Under the pieces are notes generated by a model, which was not told where the DNA came from, did not search any database, and saw nothing but the letters and a program-made list of their open reading frames with translations. The translations under genes were made by a program, and so were the position numbers. From Micromonospora carbonacea (GTDB taxonomy: Bacteria > Actinomycetota > Actinomycetes > Mycobacteriales > Micromonosporaceae), in NCBI RefSeq assembly GCF_014205165.1, contig NZ_JACHMZ010000001.1:5438501-5502500 (forward strand): 64,000 bases of DNA, read 5' to 3'. Each line of letters opens with the position of its first letter. Positions within the stretch are counted from its first letter, which is position 1. This document shows positions 16,714 through 24,778 of the stretch, one piece after another.

Positions 16714-17307
16714 TCAGCCCACCTGGAAGCCGAGGGCCTGCGCCAGCAGCACCGCCTGCCCGGCGTCGACCAGCGCCCCGGCCCGCCGCACCGTCGTCGG
16801 ATCCAGCGCCGACAGGTCGCTGCCCCGCAGGTCGGCGCGCACGAGACAGGAGCCGTGCAGCTGGGCCCCGGAGAGGTCGACGCCGGTGACCGTGGCGCCG
16901 GTCAGATCGGCGCCGGTCAGGTCCGCCTCGCGCATCCGGACGTCGGTCAGGCGCACCCCGCGCAGGTCGGCGGCGGGCAGCGCCACGAACGACCAGTCGC
17001 CGCCGTCGACCCGCAACGGCCGCAGGTCACACTGGTCGAAGCTGCTGCCGACCAGCTTGCAGCCGGTGAACTCGGCCTCGAACAGGTTGCACCGCTTGAA
17101 CACGCAGCGGGTGAAGGCCGAGTCGACGTGCCGGGAGGCGTTGAACGCCACGTTGCCGAAGACGCACTCCGTGAAGACCGCGCCGCGGCTGACCGCCTCG
17201 GTCAGGTCGACGTGGAAGAACTCGCAGCGCACGAAGTGCCGGTCGGCCAGGTCCTCGGCATACCAGTCGTCGTGGCGGAAGGTCGCGTCCTCGGTGGGCT
17301 CCGGCAC
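16714..17307 (-). CDS. Pentapeptide repeat protein
   Basis: A 197-aa protein with A(D/N)LxX-type repeats, for example ADLRGVRLTDVRMREADLTG followed by ADLTGATVTGVDLSGAQLHG, predicted to form a right-handed quadrilateral beta-helix. The N-terminal half has looser FxxCxF repeats. Some family members mimic DNA and protect gyrase from quinolones or microcins, but most have no known role, so no resistance claim is made. GTG 17307 follows TAGGCT with a 6-nt gap and no Shine-Dalgarno (leaderless-like). Confidence 0.9.
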   Translation of the reverse strand: MPEPTEDATFRHDDWYAEDLADRHFVRCEFFHVDLTEAVSRGAVFTECVFGNVAFNASRHVDSAFTRCVFKRCNLFEAEFTGCKLVGSSFDQCDLRPLRVDGGDWSFVALPAADLRGVRLTDVRMREADLTGADLTGATVTGVDLSGAQLHGSCLVRADLRGSDLSALDPTTVRRAGALVDAGQAVLLAQALGFQVG

Positions 17308-17361
17308 CCGGCCAGCCTAACGGCGGCCACCGACGTCTTCCGCGCGGCGCGTACCGGCTAG

Positions 17362-17367
17362 TAGGTT
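17362..17367 (+). promoter_or_regulatory. Leaderless -10 box of the serine hydrolase gene
   Basis: TAGGTT is followed by 6 nt and GTG 17374, with no Shine-Dalgarno sequence. Confidence 0.45.
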
Positions 17368-17373
17368 CGGTGG

Positions 17374-18606
17374 GTGAGCCTGGCCCCCCGCACCGACCCC
17401 GACCGCATCGGCTTCGACCCCGCGCGGCTGGCGCGGATCGACGAGCACTTCGGCAGGTACGTCGACGACGGCCGGCTCGCCGGCTGGCAGATCGTCGTCA
17501 CCCGCCGGGGCGAGGTCGCCCACGCCAGCACCTACGGGATGCGCGACCGGGAGGCCGGGCTGCCGGTCGAGCCGGACACCATCTGGCGCATCTACTCGAT
17601 GACCAAGCCGATCACCTCCGTCGCCGCGATGATGCTGTGGGAGGAGGGCCGCTTCGAGCTCACCGACCCGATCGGCCGCTGGCTGCCCGAGTTCGCCGAC
17701 GTCCGGGTCTACGACAAGGGGCCGGTGACCAAGCCGTACACGGTGCCGGCGGTCGAGCCCATCCGGATCTGGCACCTGCTGACCCACATGTCCGGCCTGA
17801 CGTACGGCTTCGCCCAGGTCTCCGTCGTCGACGGCCTCTACCGGGCGGCCGGCTTCGACCTCGGCGTGCCCACCGGCGCCGACCTGGCCGCCGCCAGCCA
17901 GGGGCTCGCCCGGCTGCCGCTGCTGTTCCAGCCCGGCACCGGCTGGAACTACGGGGTCTCCACCGACGTGCTCGGCCGGCTGATCGAGGTCGTCTCCGGG
18001 CAGCGGCTCGACGAGTTCCTCGCCGCCCGGATCTTCCGGCCGCTGGGCATGACCGACACCGGCTGGTGGGTCGAGGAGGCCGACGCCAAGCGGCTCGCCG
18101 CGCTCTACTTCCCGCACCCCGCGACCGGGCAGGCCATCCGCGCCGACGCGCTCGGCCGGCTCGCGCTTGCCGCGCCCGACTTCCTCTCCGGGGGCGGCGG
18201 GCTGGTCTCCACCGCCGCCGACTACCACCGGTTCACCCAGCTCCTGCTGCGCGGCGGGGAGCTGGACGGCGTGCGCCTGCTCGGGCCCCGCACGGTGCGC
18301 TTCATGACCCGCAACCACCTGCCCGACGGCCGCGACCTGGCCTCATACTCCCCGACCGGCTTCGCCGAGACGGTGCTCGACGGCATCGGCTTCGGCCTCG
18401 GCTTCGCCGTGGTGCAGGACCCGGTCCCGTCCCGGGTGCCGAGCAGCGCCGGCGAATACTACTGGGGCGGGATGGCCAGCACCGCGTTCTGGGTCGACCC
18501 GGTGGAGGAGGTCACCGCGCTGCTGTTCACCCAGCTCATGCCGTCGAGCACCCACCCGCTGCGACCCCAGCTGCGCCAGCTCGTCTACTCAGCCCTGGTC
18601 GACTGA
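17374..18606 (+). CDS. Class C beta-lactamase-fold serine hydrolase
   Basis: A 410-aa serine hydrolase of the penicillin-binding-protein/EstB type. The catalytic Ser75-x-x-Lys78 is in IYSMTKPITS, and the second-motif tyrosine lies in WNYGVSTDVLG (about 190). There is no signal peptide, so an extracellular beta-lactamase role is unlikely; cytosolic esterase or D-aminopeptidase activity is more plausible. The central FRPLGMTDTGWWV and later YYWGGMASTAFWVDP segments are typical of the family. GTG 17374 follows a TAGGTT box at 6 nt. Confidence 0.9.
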   Translation: MSLAPRTDPDRIGFDPARLARIDEHFGRYVDDGRLAGWQIVVTRRGEVAHASTYGMRDREAGLPVEPDTIWRIYSMTKPITSVAAMMLWEEGRFELTDPIGRWLPEFADVRVYDKGPVTKPYTVPAVEPIRIWHLLTHMSGLTYGFAQVSVVDGLYRAAGFDLGVPTGADLAAASQGLARLPLLFQPGTGWNYGVSTDVLGRLIEVVSGQRLDEFLAARIFRPLGMTDTGWWVEEADAKRLAALYFPHPATGQAIRADALGRLALAAPDFLSGGGGLVSTAADYHRFTQLLLRGGELDGVRLLGPRTVRFMTRNHLPDGRDLASYSPTGFAETVLDGIGFGLGFAVVQDPVPSRVPSSAGEYYWGGMASTAFWVDPVEEVTALLFTQLMPSSTHPLRPQLRQLVYSALVD

Positions 18607-18771
18607 GCCGGCCGGTGGTCCCGCCGCCGGCGCGTCGGGCACGGCCGCGCGGTGGTATCGGGGGCGGCCTCGCCGGCGGTATCCGGGGCGCCTCGTCGGC
18701 GACGCCGAGGAAGCGCGGCCGGGATCGCCGGAACGCCGCCGCCGCGCCCGGCCGGCTCCTAGCCTGGGGCC

Positions 18772-19416
18772 ATGAGCAACGTCGTGGTGTTCGGCGCCGG
18801 GGGCACGGCGGGGTCGCGGATCACCGCCGAGGCGGTCGCGCGGGGCCACCGGGTGACCGCAGCCGTACGCCGCCCCGAGGCGACCGGCTACCTGCCGGCC
18901 GGGGTCGACCTGGTCACCGGGGACGTCACCTCGGCGCACAGCGTGCGGGAGCTGGCCCCGGCCGCCGACGTCATGGTCGTCGCCGTCGGCGGCGACGAGG
19001 GCCGGGCGCTGTGGCGCGACGCGGCCGAGAACCTCGTCACCGTGCTGCGGGACGTGCCGAACCCGCCCCGGATCATCCACGTCGGCGGCGGGGCGACCCT
19101 GCTGACGCCCCGCGGCACCCCGTACCTGGAGGAGCCGGACTTCCCGGAGGAATACCGGGAGCCTGCCCTGGGCCAGGCCGACGCCCTGGCCTGGTACCGC
19201 TCGGCGGCCGACGGGGTCACCTGGACGTACGTCTCCCCGCCGCCGCTGGAGTTCCACCCCGGGGAGCGCACCGGCCACTACCGCACCGGCCTCGACGAGC
19301 CGGTGACCGACGAGCGGGGGCGCGCGGCGCTGAGCTACGAGGACCTGGCCGTCGCCGTCGTCGACGAGATCGAAAACCCGCGCTTCGAGAACATGCGCTT
19401 CACCGCCGGCTACTGA
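18772..19416 (+). CDS. NAD(P)-binding Rossmann protein (atypical SDR)
   Basis: A 214-aa atypical short-chain dehydrogenase/reductase of the NmrA-like or BVR-B type. The N-terminal GAGGTAGSRI (8-17) is the dinucleotide-binding turn, followed by VTAAVRRPEATGYLP and the GDVT segment. A catalytic YxxxK is not evident, so a redox-sensing or small-substrate reductase role is possible. TAGCCT lies 6 nt before ATG 18772, again without Shine-Dalgarno. The substrate is unknown. Confidence 0.85.
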   Translation: MSNVVVFGAGGTAGSRITAEAVARGHRVTAAVRRPEATGYLPAGVDLVTGDVTSAHSVRELAPAADVMVVAVGGDEGRALWRDAAENLVTVLRDVPNPPRIIHVGGGATLLTPRGTPYLEEPDFPEEYREPALGQADALAWYRSAADGVTWTYVSPPPLEFHPGERTGHYRTGLDEPVTDERGRAALSYEDLAVAVVDEIENPRFENMRFTAGY

Positions 19417-19469
19417 GCCGGGGCGGGGTGTGCCCGGTCCCGCCCTGCCCGACCAGGTCGCGCGTGCTC

Positions 19470-19553
19470 AGCCGCCGCGTGGGCACAGTCAGACCGCGCG
19501 TGACAGCCGGGCCCCGTGGGCACAGTCAGGGCGCGCGTGGCTCAGTCGGCGCG
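19470..19553. repeat. Short imperfect direct repeats
   Basis: The segment GTGGGCACAGTCAG occurs twice within about 60 bp, each copy followed by a GCGCGTG stretch, between the converging SDR and oxidoreductase genes. No function can be assigned. Confidence 0.4.
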
Positions 19554-19558
19554 GCTGC

Positions 19559-20023
19559 TCAGTCGGCGAGGCGGGCCGGGAAGCCGCCGGTGGCGATCGG
19601 TCCCCAATCGTCGATGGTGACCCGGATCAGCGACTTGCCCTGCCGGACCATCGCCGCCCGGTACTCGTCCCAGTCTGGGTGCTCGCCCGAGATGCTGCGG
19701 AAGTATGCCACCAGGGGCTCCAGCGCCTCGGGCAGGTCGAGCACCTCGGCGGTGCCGTCCACCTGCACCCAGGGCCCGTCCCAGTCGTCGGAGAGCACGC
19801 AGGCCGAGACGCGGGCGTCCCGCCGGATGTTGCGCGCCTTGGCCCGCTCCGGATAGGTGGAGATCACCAGCCGGCCCTCGGGGTCCACCCCGCACGCCAC
19901 CGGGGAGGACTGGGGGCGGCCGTCGGAGCGGGTGGTCATCAGCAGGACCCGGTGCCGGGGACGGATGAAGTCGAGCAGGGCGGCCCGGTCGACCCGGGTG
20001 TTGCTCGCGATGCTGCGTGCCAT
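19559..20023 (-). CDS. PPOX-class F420/FMN-dependent oxidoreductase
   Basis: A 154-aa split-barrel flavin/deazaflavin-binding protein. Family features are RHRVLLMTTRSDGRPQSSPV at the start of the barrel, LVISTYPERAKARNIRRD for cofactor phosphate contact, and WVQVDGTAEVLDLPEA. It resembles the actinobacterial Rv1155-type enzymes that use F420; the cofactor is inferred from kinship and not proven. ATG 20023 is used because the family N-terminus (VDRAALLDFIRPRH) begins shortly after it. Confidence 0.88.
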   Translation of the reverse strand: MARSIASNTRVDRAALLDFIRPRHRVLLMTTRSDGRPQSSPVACGVDPEGRLVISTYPERAKARNIRRDARVSACVLSDDWDGPWVQVDGTAEVLDLPEALEPLVAYFRSISGEHPDWDEYRAAMVRQGKSLIRVTIDDWGPIATGGFPARLAD

Positions 20024-20046
20024 ACCCGTTTCTACCAGCAGCGCCG

Positions 20047-20688
20047 TCAGCGGGGCCGGGCGGTGTTCCGCCCCGCCGTGGGCTGGGCGGGCACCCGGGG
20101 CCGCACGGTGGGCCGCCACGCCCGGCCGTTGGCGTAGATCATCCGGAAGCCCAGGTACGCCGCCAGCGGCGCCCAGTGCGCCGAGCCCATCCGCAGCTCG
20201 GCGGCGTTGTGCCGCTGCCCGTTGGCCAGCACGTCGAGCAGCACGGTCTCGAACGCCGCCGACTCCACCCAGTCGACCTCCCGGGTGAACCCGCAGATCA
20301 GGGCCGCGCCGGTCTCGTCGAGGAAGTCGCGCAGCACGGCGTCGGACGCCCGCAGCACCGAGCAGCTGCCGAAGTAGAGGCGGCGGCCGTCGCAGCGGCC
20401 GGCCATCCGTTCGGCGACGTCGGAGAGGTCGACCGAGTCCCAGTCGGTGAGGCAGAGGCGGCTCGGCTCGCCGTGCATGGCGAAGAAGCCCACCCGGTAG
20501 TCGGCGTACTGCTTGAGCAGCCAGCGGTCGAGAAAGTAGAACAGCTCGTCGCGGGTCGCCGCGTCCTTGTGGATGAACCGGATCTTGCCCAGCCGTTCGA
20601 GGAGCTCCAGGGTCGGCAGGACCGACCCGCGCTCGTTGAGGTCACGGTGCCACTGCCCCTCGACACAGAAGACACCACCGCGCGCCAC
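20047..20688 (-). CDS. DUF6642-like protein
   Basis: A 213-aa cytosolic protein matching what I recall of the DUF6642 family: GGVFCVEGQWHRDLNERGSV at the start, then GKIRFIHKDAATRDELFYFL, FFAMHGEPSRLCL and LYFGSCSVLRASDAVLRDFL. The fold looks like a caspase- or CHAT-like alpha/beta sandwich, because MHGEP and FGSCS occur at positions resembling the His and Cys loops of that clan; this is inference only. GTG 20688 is chosen because GGGGAGG lies 6 nt upstream. The 250 bp upstream contain a striking inverted repeat. Confidence 0.7.
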   Translation of the reverse strand: MARGGVFCVEGQWHRDLNERGSVLPTLELLERLGKIRFIHKDAATRDELFYFLDRWLLKQYADYRVGFFAMHGEPSRLCLTDWDSVDLSDVAERMAGRCDGRRLYFGSCSVLRASDAVLRDFLDETGAALICGFTREVDWVESAAFETVLLDVLANGQRHNAAELRMGSAHWAPLAAYLGFRMIYANGRAWRPTVRPRVPAQPTAGRNTARPR

Positions 20689-20805
20689 CAGCCACCTCCC
20701 CGAGCCCCCGCTGACGTTACCGCCAGCCGCCGCCACCTCGGGGATCACCCTCCGCACGGGCCGGCTGCGAGCTCGCCCCGTCCCGTCGTCGCGGCGCAAG
20801 ATCGC

Positions 20806-20866
20806 GCTCGATCACGGATCGAGTGGCCTCCTGCGCCCCGCGAGACCACTCGATCCGTGATCGAGC
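20806..20866. repeat. Perfect 21-bp inverted repeat
   Basis: Arms 20806-20826 and 20846-20866 are exactly complementary and enclose a 19-nt loop. Each arm itself contains an internal GATCCGTGATC-type partial dyad. It lies between the DUF6642-like gene (upstream side) and the end of the HRWG protein gene, both on the minus strand. It could terminate the HRWG transcript or be a mobile or dispersed repeat. Confidence 0.7.
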
Positions 20867-20940
20867 AGGGCCTTGCCCGCACAGCGTCGGCCCGGTCGCG
20901 AGATGCAACCCCCACGACCGGGCCGACGCAACGTTCCCGG

Positions 20941-21624
20941 TCAGCTCGCCCGAGGCCAGGGCGGCGCGGCGGCGTTGGGCGGCACCGGCCGGCTGGGCAG
21001 GCCGGGCCGGGCTACGGGACGCCCGGTAGGCACGGAGACCCGCCCAGGCGCAGGGGGCACCCGCCCCGGGGGCGTCGGCACCCGCCCGCCGGACGCGGAG
21101 ACCCGACCCGGGGGCGTCGGCACCCGCCCCGGCGGTATCGGCATGCGCCCCGGCGGCAGCGGCGTGCGCCCCGGCGGCAGCGGCACCCGCCCGCCGGAGG
21201 CGGAGACCCGGCCCGGCGGCATGGGCGCGCGCCCCGCCGGGTTGCCCGCCCGGCCCGGGGGCGTCGCGCCCCGCCCGGACTGTGTGACCGCCGGGTGGGC
21301 GGCGGGCCGGTCGGCGCGCGACGGACCGGTCGCCGTGAACGGAAACGGCACGTGCACGAACGGGTTTCCGTGCCTGATCAGGGCGTCGATCTGCCGCCCG
21401 TTGAGGCCGTGGGCCTCCAGCACCCGCCGACCCCAGCGGTGCAGCCGGCAGGGGTACGACGCCCCGTCGTTGCGGCACAACGCCCCCGACGGCCACTCCT
21501 CGGCGGCGTGCACCACCACCGCCCGGACCGCGAGCCGGACGTCCTCGGGTGTCAGGGACGCCGGGACCGGCACCTCACCCAGCACTTGGTCGATGGGATC
21601 CGTCGACTGCTCACCAACTCGCAC
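20941..21624 (-). CDS. HRWG-motif protein with PPGR repeat tail
   Basis: A 227-aa protein. The N-terminal domain (about 1-90) shares RAVVVHA, CRND, PCRLHRWGRRVL and IDALIRHGNP with the 112-aa protein at 14918-15256, including both cysteines. After residue about 110 comes a low-complexity, basic tail built from PPGRxP-like units, with SASGGRVP inserted twice, giving an 18-bp periodicity in the DNA (about 21040-21260). No signal peptide or membrane segment is seen. GTG 21624 is chosen because GGGAGG lies about 6 nt upstream. The tail may bind nucleic acid or be an extended linker; function unknown. Confidence 0.7.
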   Translation of the reverse strand: MRVGEQSTDPIDQVLGEVPVPASLTPEDVRLAVRAVVVHAAEEWPSGALCRNDGASYPCRLHRWGRRVLEAHGLNGRQIDALIRHGNPFVHVPFPFTATGPSRADRPAAHPAVTQSGRGATPPGRAGNPAGRAPMPPGRVSASGGRVPLPPGRTPLPPGRMPIPPGRVPTPPGRVSASGGRVPTPPGRVPPAPGRVSVPTGRPVARPGLPSRPVPPNAAAPPWPRAS

Positions 21625-21711
21625 GGCAGGCCTCCCGCAGCTCGGCAGCGGTGCGGCCGACCCGCCGCACCACATCCTCGCGCAGTGGTACGGCGCGCGG
21701 GGGCGATGAGT

Positions 21712-23154
21712 TCAATCGCGGTAGGCGGTCAGGAGATCCTCCGCCGACAGCGCCCGCACCCCGTCCACGTCGACACCGGCGCGCGACACCGCGACCAGTT
21801 CCGTCCGCTCGTCCGCGCCGGGCAGCAGCGACCGGTGCAGCAGCAGCCGCCCGAGGTCGTGACCGTCGAACGCACGCCGCTCCAGCCACTTGATCGAGCC
21901 CACGAAGGTCACTCGCCGGGCCACCGGCTCCCGGTCCGCGCCGACGAGGTCGATCTCGGGGTTGTTTGTCCTGGTCCAGAACCCGCCGATGGCCGATGTT
22001 CCCTCCGGCAGCCGGTCGGCGGGCAGCCGGCGCAACGCCTCCCGGACGGCGGGTTCGATCGCCCGCCCCCGCCAGGATGTCCAGGAGGTGGTGATCCGGG
22101 CCAGCGTCAGGTCGCCCCGCCCCCGTTCGATCTCGGGCAGGTAGGGCCCGAGGAAGGACAGCCAGAACCGCAGGTACGGTTCGGCGACGACGTACCGGGT
22201 CTCCCGCGACGGCTGGGTCGACAGCGGAACGAGTGCCTCGACGATCCGCTTGCCCGTGAGCAGCCGGAGCGCGCGGGTCAGGGAGGCCTGCGGAAGGTCG
22301 CCCGCCGCCCGGGCGATCAACGAGAAGGTCCGCTCACCGGAGCCGATCGCCCGGAGCACCAGATTCGCCTGGGACTGGGGCGGAAACTCGGCGGCCAGGG
22401 CTCGTTCCGCGCTCACCAGCAACGCGGACGTCGGGTCGACGACGGCGTCGGCGAGGTACTCCGTCGGAGAGGCCCCTGGGGGCCATTCGTCCAGGATCAG
22501 CGGCAGGCCGCCGGAGACGAGATAGGCGTCGAACGCCTCCGGCGCCGGCAGATCGAGCATCTCGGCGACGTCCGCCGGATTCAGCGGTGGCACGACCATC
22601 TCGGTTGCCCGCTGGTGGAACGGCCGGCCGTAGTCGTTGAGCGCCTCCATCATCGCGAGGTCGGAGCCGACGCAGATCAGCAGGACCGGCCGCCGGGAGA
22701 ACTCCCGGTCGAACACCTTCTGCAACGTCCCCTCAAAGCCCGGGTCCGTCGCGATCAGGTAGGGCATCTCGTCCAGGACGACCACAGCGGGTCGGTCGGC
22801 GGGCAGAGCTGCCGCCAGGAGAGTGAGGGCGGCGTCCCAGGTGGCGGGTTGTTGCGCGGTGAACAGACCTGCGCCGGGCAGGGAAGATGCTCGGGCGGCC
22901 TCGACGAAAAGGGCTAGGTCTGCGGCGACAGTGGGTTGAGCCGAGGCGGTGAAGAACAGGTGAGGGACGCTGGCACGTTCGACGAACTCCTCCACCAGGC
23001 GCGACTTGCCGACCCGGCGACGCCCCCGCATCAGCAGTGCCCGGCCGGGCCGACCCGCGCGACCGCCTCGGCTGACCCGTCCCAACATCCCGTCGAGCGC
23101 GGTGAGCTCCCGCTGCCTGCCGACGAATCCGTGCACCCCGCACCCCCAAGACAC
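21712..23154 (-). CDS. Archaeal-type STAND-like ATPase with DUF234 region
   Basis: A 480-aa P-loop ATPase. It opens FVGRQRELTALDGML, then a Walker A loop RGRRRVGKSRL (about 44-54) and Walker B AVVVLDEMPYL (about 145). A winged-helix region and a C-terminal segment, WLSFLGPYLPEIERGRGDL through NNPEIDLVGADRE, match the DUF234-type restriction-endonuclease-like domain of these ATPases. Such proteins are common, often mobile, and of uncertain function. GTG 23154 is the longest start; GTG 23136 (VHGFVGRQREL) is also plausible. Base composition is slightly lower in GC than its neighbours. Confidence 0.85.
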   Translation of the reverse strand: MSWGCGVHGFVGRQRELTALDGMLGRVSRGGRAGRPGRALLMRGRRRVGKSRLVEEFVERASVPHLFFTASAQPTVAADLALFVEAARASSLPGAGLFTAQQPATWDAALTLLAAALPADRPAVVVLDEMPYLIATDPGFEGTLQKVFDREFSRRPVLLICVGSDLAMMEALNDYGRPFHQRATEMVVPPLNPADVAEMLDLPAPEAFDAYLVSGGLPLILDEWPPGASPTEYLADAVVDPTSALLVSAERALAAEFPPQSQANLVLRAIGSGERTFSLIARAAGDLPQASLTRALRLLTGKRIVEALVPLSTQPSRETRYVVAEPYLRFWLSFLGPYLPEIERGRGDLTLARITTSWTSWRGRAIEPAVREALRRLPADRLPEGTSAIGGFWTRTNNPEIDLVGADREPVARRVTFVGSIKWLERRAFDGHDLGRLLLHRSLLPGADERTELVAVSRAGVDVDGVRALSAEDLLTAYRD

Positions 23155-23244
23155 TCATCCGTGAAACAACCAAGTTTGAGGGTATCAGGGGCGACACCAA
23201 GGCCATGGCGGTCAGGTGGCGATATCCGGGGCGGATGATCACGC

Positions 23245-23260
23245 GATGTCGCCGACATGG
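23245..23260. repeat. GATGTCG/CGACATGG dyad
   Basis: Third copy of the CATGTCG-type palindrome seen at 130-192, here in the 269-bp gap between the ATPase and endonuclease genes. Confidence 0.4.
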
Positions 23261-23423
23261 AGTCGATCAAGTGCGCGCGGCCGGGCTGGTCCCGACGCTG
23301 CGCCGCGAGGTGCCCTGAGGTGCGGCGGGCCCCAGGCACGCGACCGTGGGCAGCGGTTTCACCCCCGTAAAGTTTCCCGGCGCTCTCCCGATGTTCACAC
23401 CAGCGCCGATAGCATCGTCGACC

Positions 23424-24632
23424 ATGAATACAAAGAGCGTCACCCGCTCGCGATCCGGGCGGCTGATCACGGCGTTCGCACTGGCCGTCACGATGGTGGC
23501 GCCCGTCGTGGCGAGCACCTCCGCGTCGGCGGCGACCACGCTGACCGTGGCACAGGCGCTGGCCGCCCAGGACGGGCGCACGGCCACCGTCACCGGGTAC
23601 GTCGTCGGGCAGCCGACGGCGACGAACACGGTGATCACCTCCGGCTACACGGCGGACACGGCGATCGCCATCGCCGACAGCGCCGCCGAGACCGGCACGG
23701 GCAGGATGCTCTACGTCCAGGTGACTGCCGCGTACCGCAGCACCTTCGGGCTGCTGACCAACCCGGGGCTACGCGGCAGGCAGGTCACCGCCACCGGGGC
23801 GCTGACCGCGTACTTCAGCCACGGCGGGCTGAAGAACCCCACCGCGATGAGCCTCGGCGGCGGCACCCCGAGCCCGTCGCCGACGCCGTCGGCCACCGCG
23901 TCGCCCAACCCGTCGCCCAGCCCGACCGGCGGCGGCGGCCCGTACGACTCGACGTACTACGCCAGCGCGATGGGCAAGACCGGCACCGCGCTGCGCAGCT
24001 CCCTGCACGCCATCATCAGGACGCAGACGAAGCTCAACTACGACCAGGTGTGGGAGGCGTTGAAGGACACCGACCAGGACCCGGCCAACGCCAACAACGT
24101 GCTGCTGCTCTACAGCGGCCGCTCGCAGAGCAAGACCAGCAACGGCGGCGACGCCAACGACTGGAACCGCGAGCACGTCTGGGCCAAGTCGCACGGCGAC
24201 TTCGGCACCGCCACCGGCCCCGGCACCGACGTGCACCACCTGCGCCCCGAGGACGTCTCGGTCAACTCGACGCGCGGCAACAAGGACTTCGACACCGGGG
24301 GCAGCGGGGTGTCCGAGTGCACCGGCTGCTACTCCGACGCCGACTCGTTCGAGCCGCGCAACGCGGTCAAGGGCGACGTCGCCCGGATGATCATGTATAT
24401 GGCGATCCGCTACGAGGGCGACGACGGCTGGCCGAATCTGGAGATCAACAACTCGGTGTCCAACGGCACGTCCCCGTACCACGGGAAGCTGTCGGTGCTG
24501 CTCGCCTGGAACCTGGCCGACCCGCCGGACGCCTTCGAGAAGCGCCGCAACCAGGTCATCTACGATCGCTGGCAGGGCAACCGCAACCCGTTCGTCGACC
24601 ACCCGGAGTGGGCCACCGCCATCTGGGGCTGA
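23424..24632 (+). CDS. Secreted endonuclease I family nuclease
   Basis: A 402-aa secreted protein. A signal peptide covers about residues 1-36 (STSASA-ATT). An OB-fold-like domain (AAQDGRTATVTGYVVGQPT, about 38-145) precedes a Pro/Ser linker (148-170), then an endonuclease I/NucM-type catalytic domain. In it, DWNREHVWAKSHGDFG holds the candidate base His251, and DVHHLRPEDVSVNSTRGNKD the metal-binding region. It should degrade extracellular DNA/RNA. ATG 23424 starts the signal peptide; TAGCAT lies 8 nt upstream. A long nested hairpin follows. Confidence 0.92.
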   Translation: MNTKSVTRSRSGRLITAFALAVTMVAPVVASTSASAATTLTVAQALAAQDGRTATVTGYVVGQPTATNTVITSGYTADTAIAIADSAAETGTGRMLYVQVTAAYRSTFGLLTNPGLRGRQVTATGALTAYFSHGGLKNPTAMSLGGGTPSPSPTPSATASPNPSPSPTGGGGPYDSTYYASAMGKTGTALRSSLHAIIRTQTKLNYDQVWEALKDTDQDPANANNVLLLYSGRSQSKTSNGGDANDWNREHVWAKSHGDFGTATGPGTDVHHLRPEDVSVNSTRGNKDFDTGGSGVSECTGCYSDADSFEPRNAVKGDVARMIMYMAIRYEGDDGWPNLEINNSVSNGTSPYHGKLSVLLAWNLADPPDAFEKRRNQVIYDRWQGNRNPFVDHPEWATAIWG

Positions 24633-24643
24633 CCCCGCCCGGG

Positions 24644-24718
24644 GCCACCCGGTTGTCGCGGATCACCCCGCCCCGGCCGTGCGGAAGCGACCGGGGCGGG
24701 GTAGGACAACCGGGTGGC
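24644..24718. terminator. Nested two-part stem after nuclease gene
   Basis: The outer arms 24644-24657 and 24705-24718 (14 bp) and the inner arms 24665-24676 and 24691-24702 (12 bp) are perfect. They form one long interrupted stem starting 12 bp after the endonuclease stop codon. It is a strong terminator candidate before the next gene. Confidence 0.8.
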
Positions 24719-24778
24719 ACGGCCCGGCCGCGCAGCCTCCGCGCGCCCGGGCCCCTGACGATGGGAGAGACTGCCGAC

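Noticed and set aside
21040..21260. Periodic 18-bp repeat considered as a CRISPR-like array
   Set aside because: The period is far too short and is explained by PPGR codons in an open frame; no cas genes nearby.
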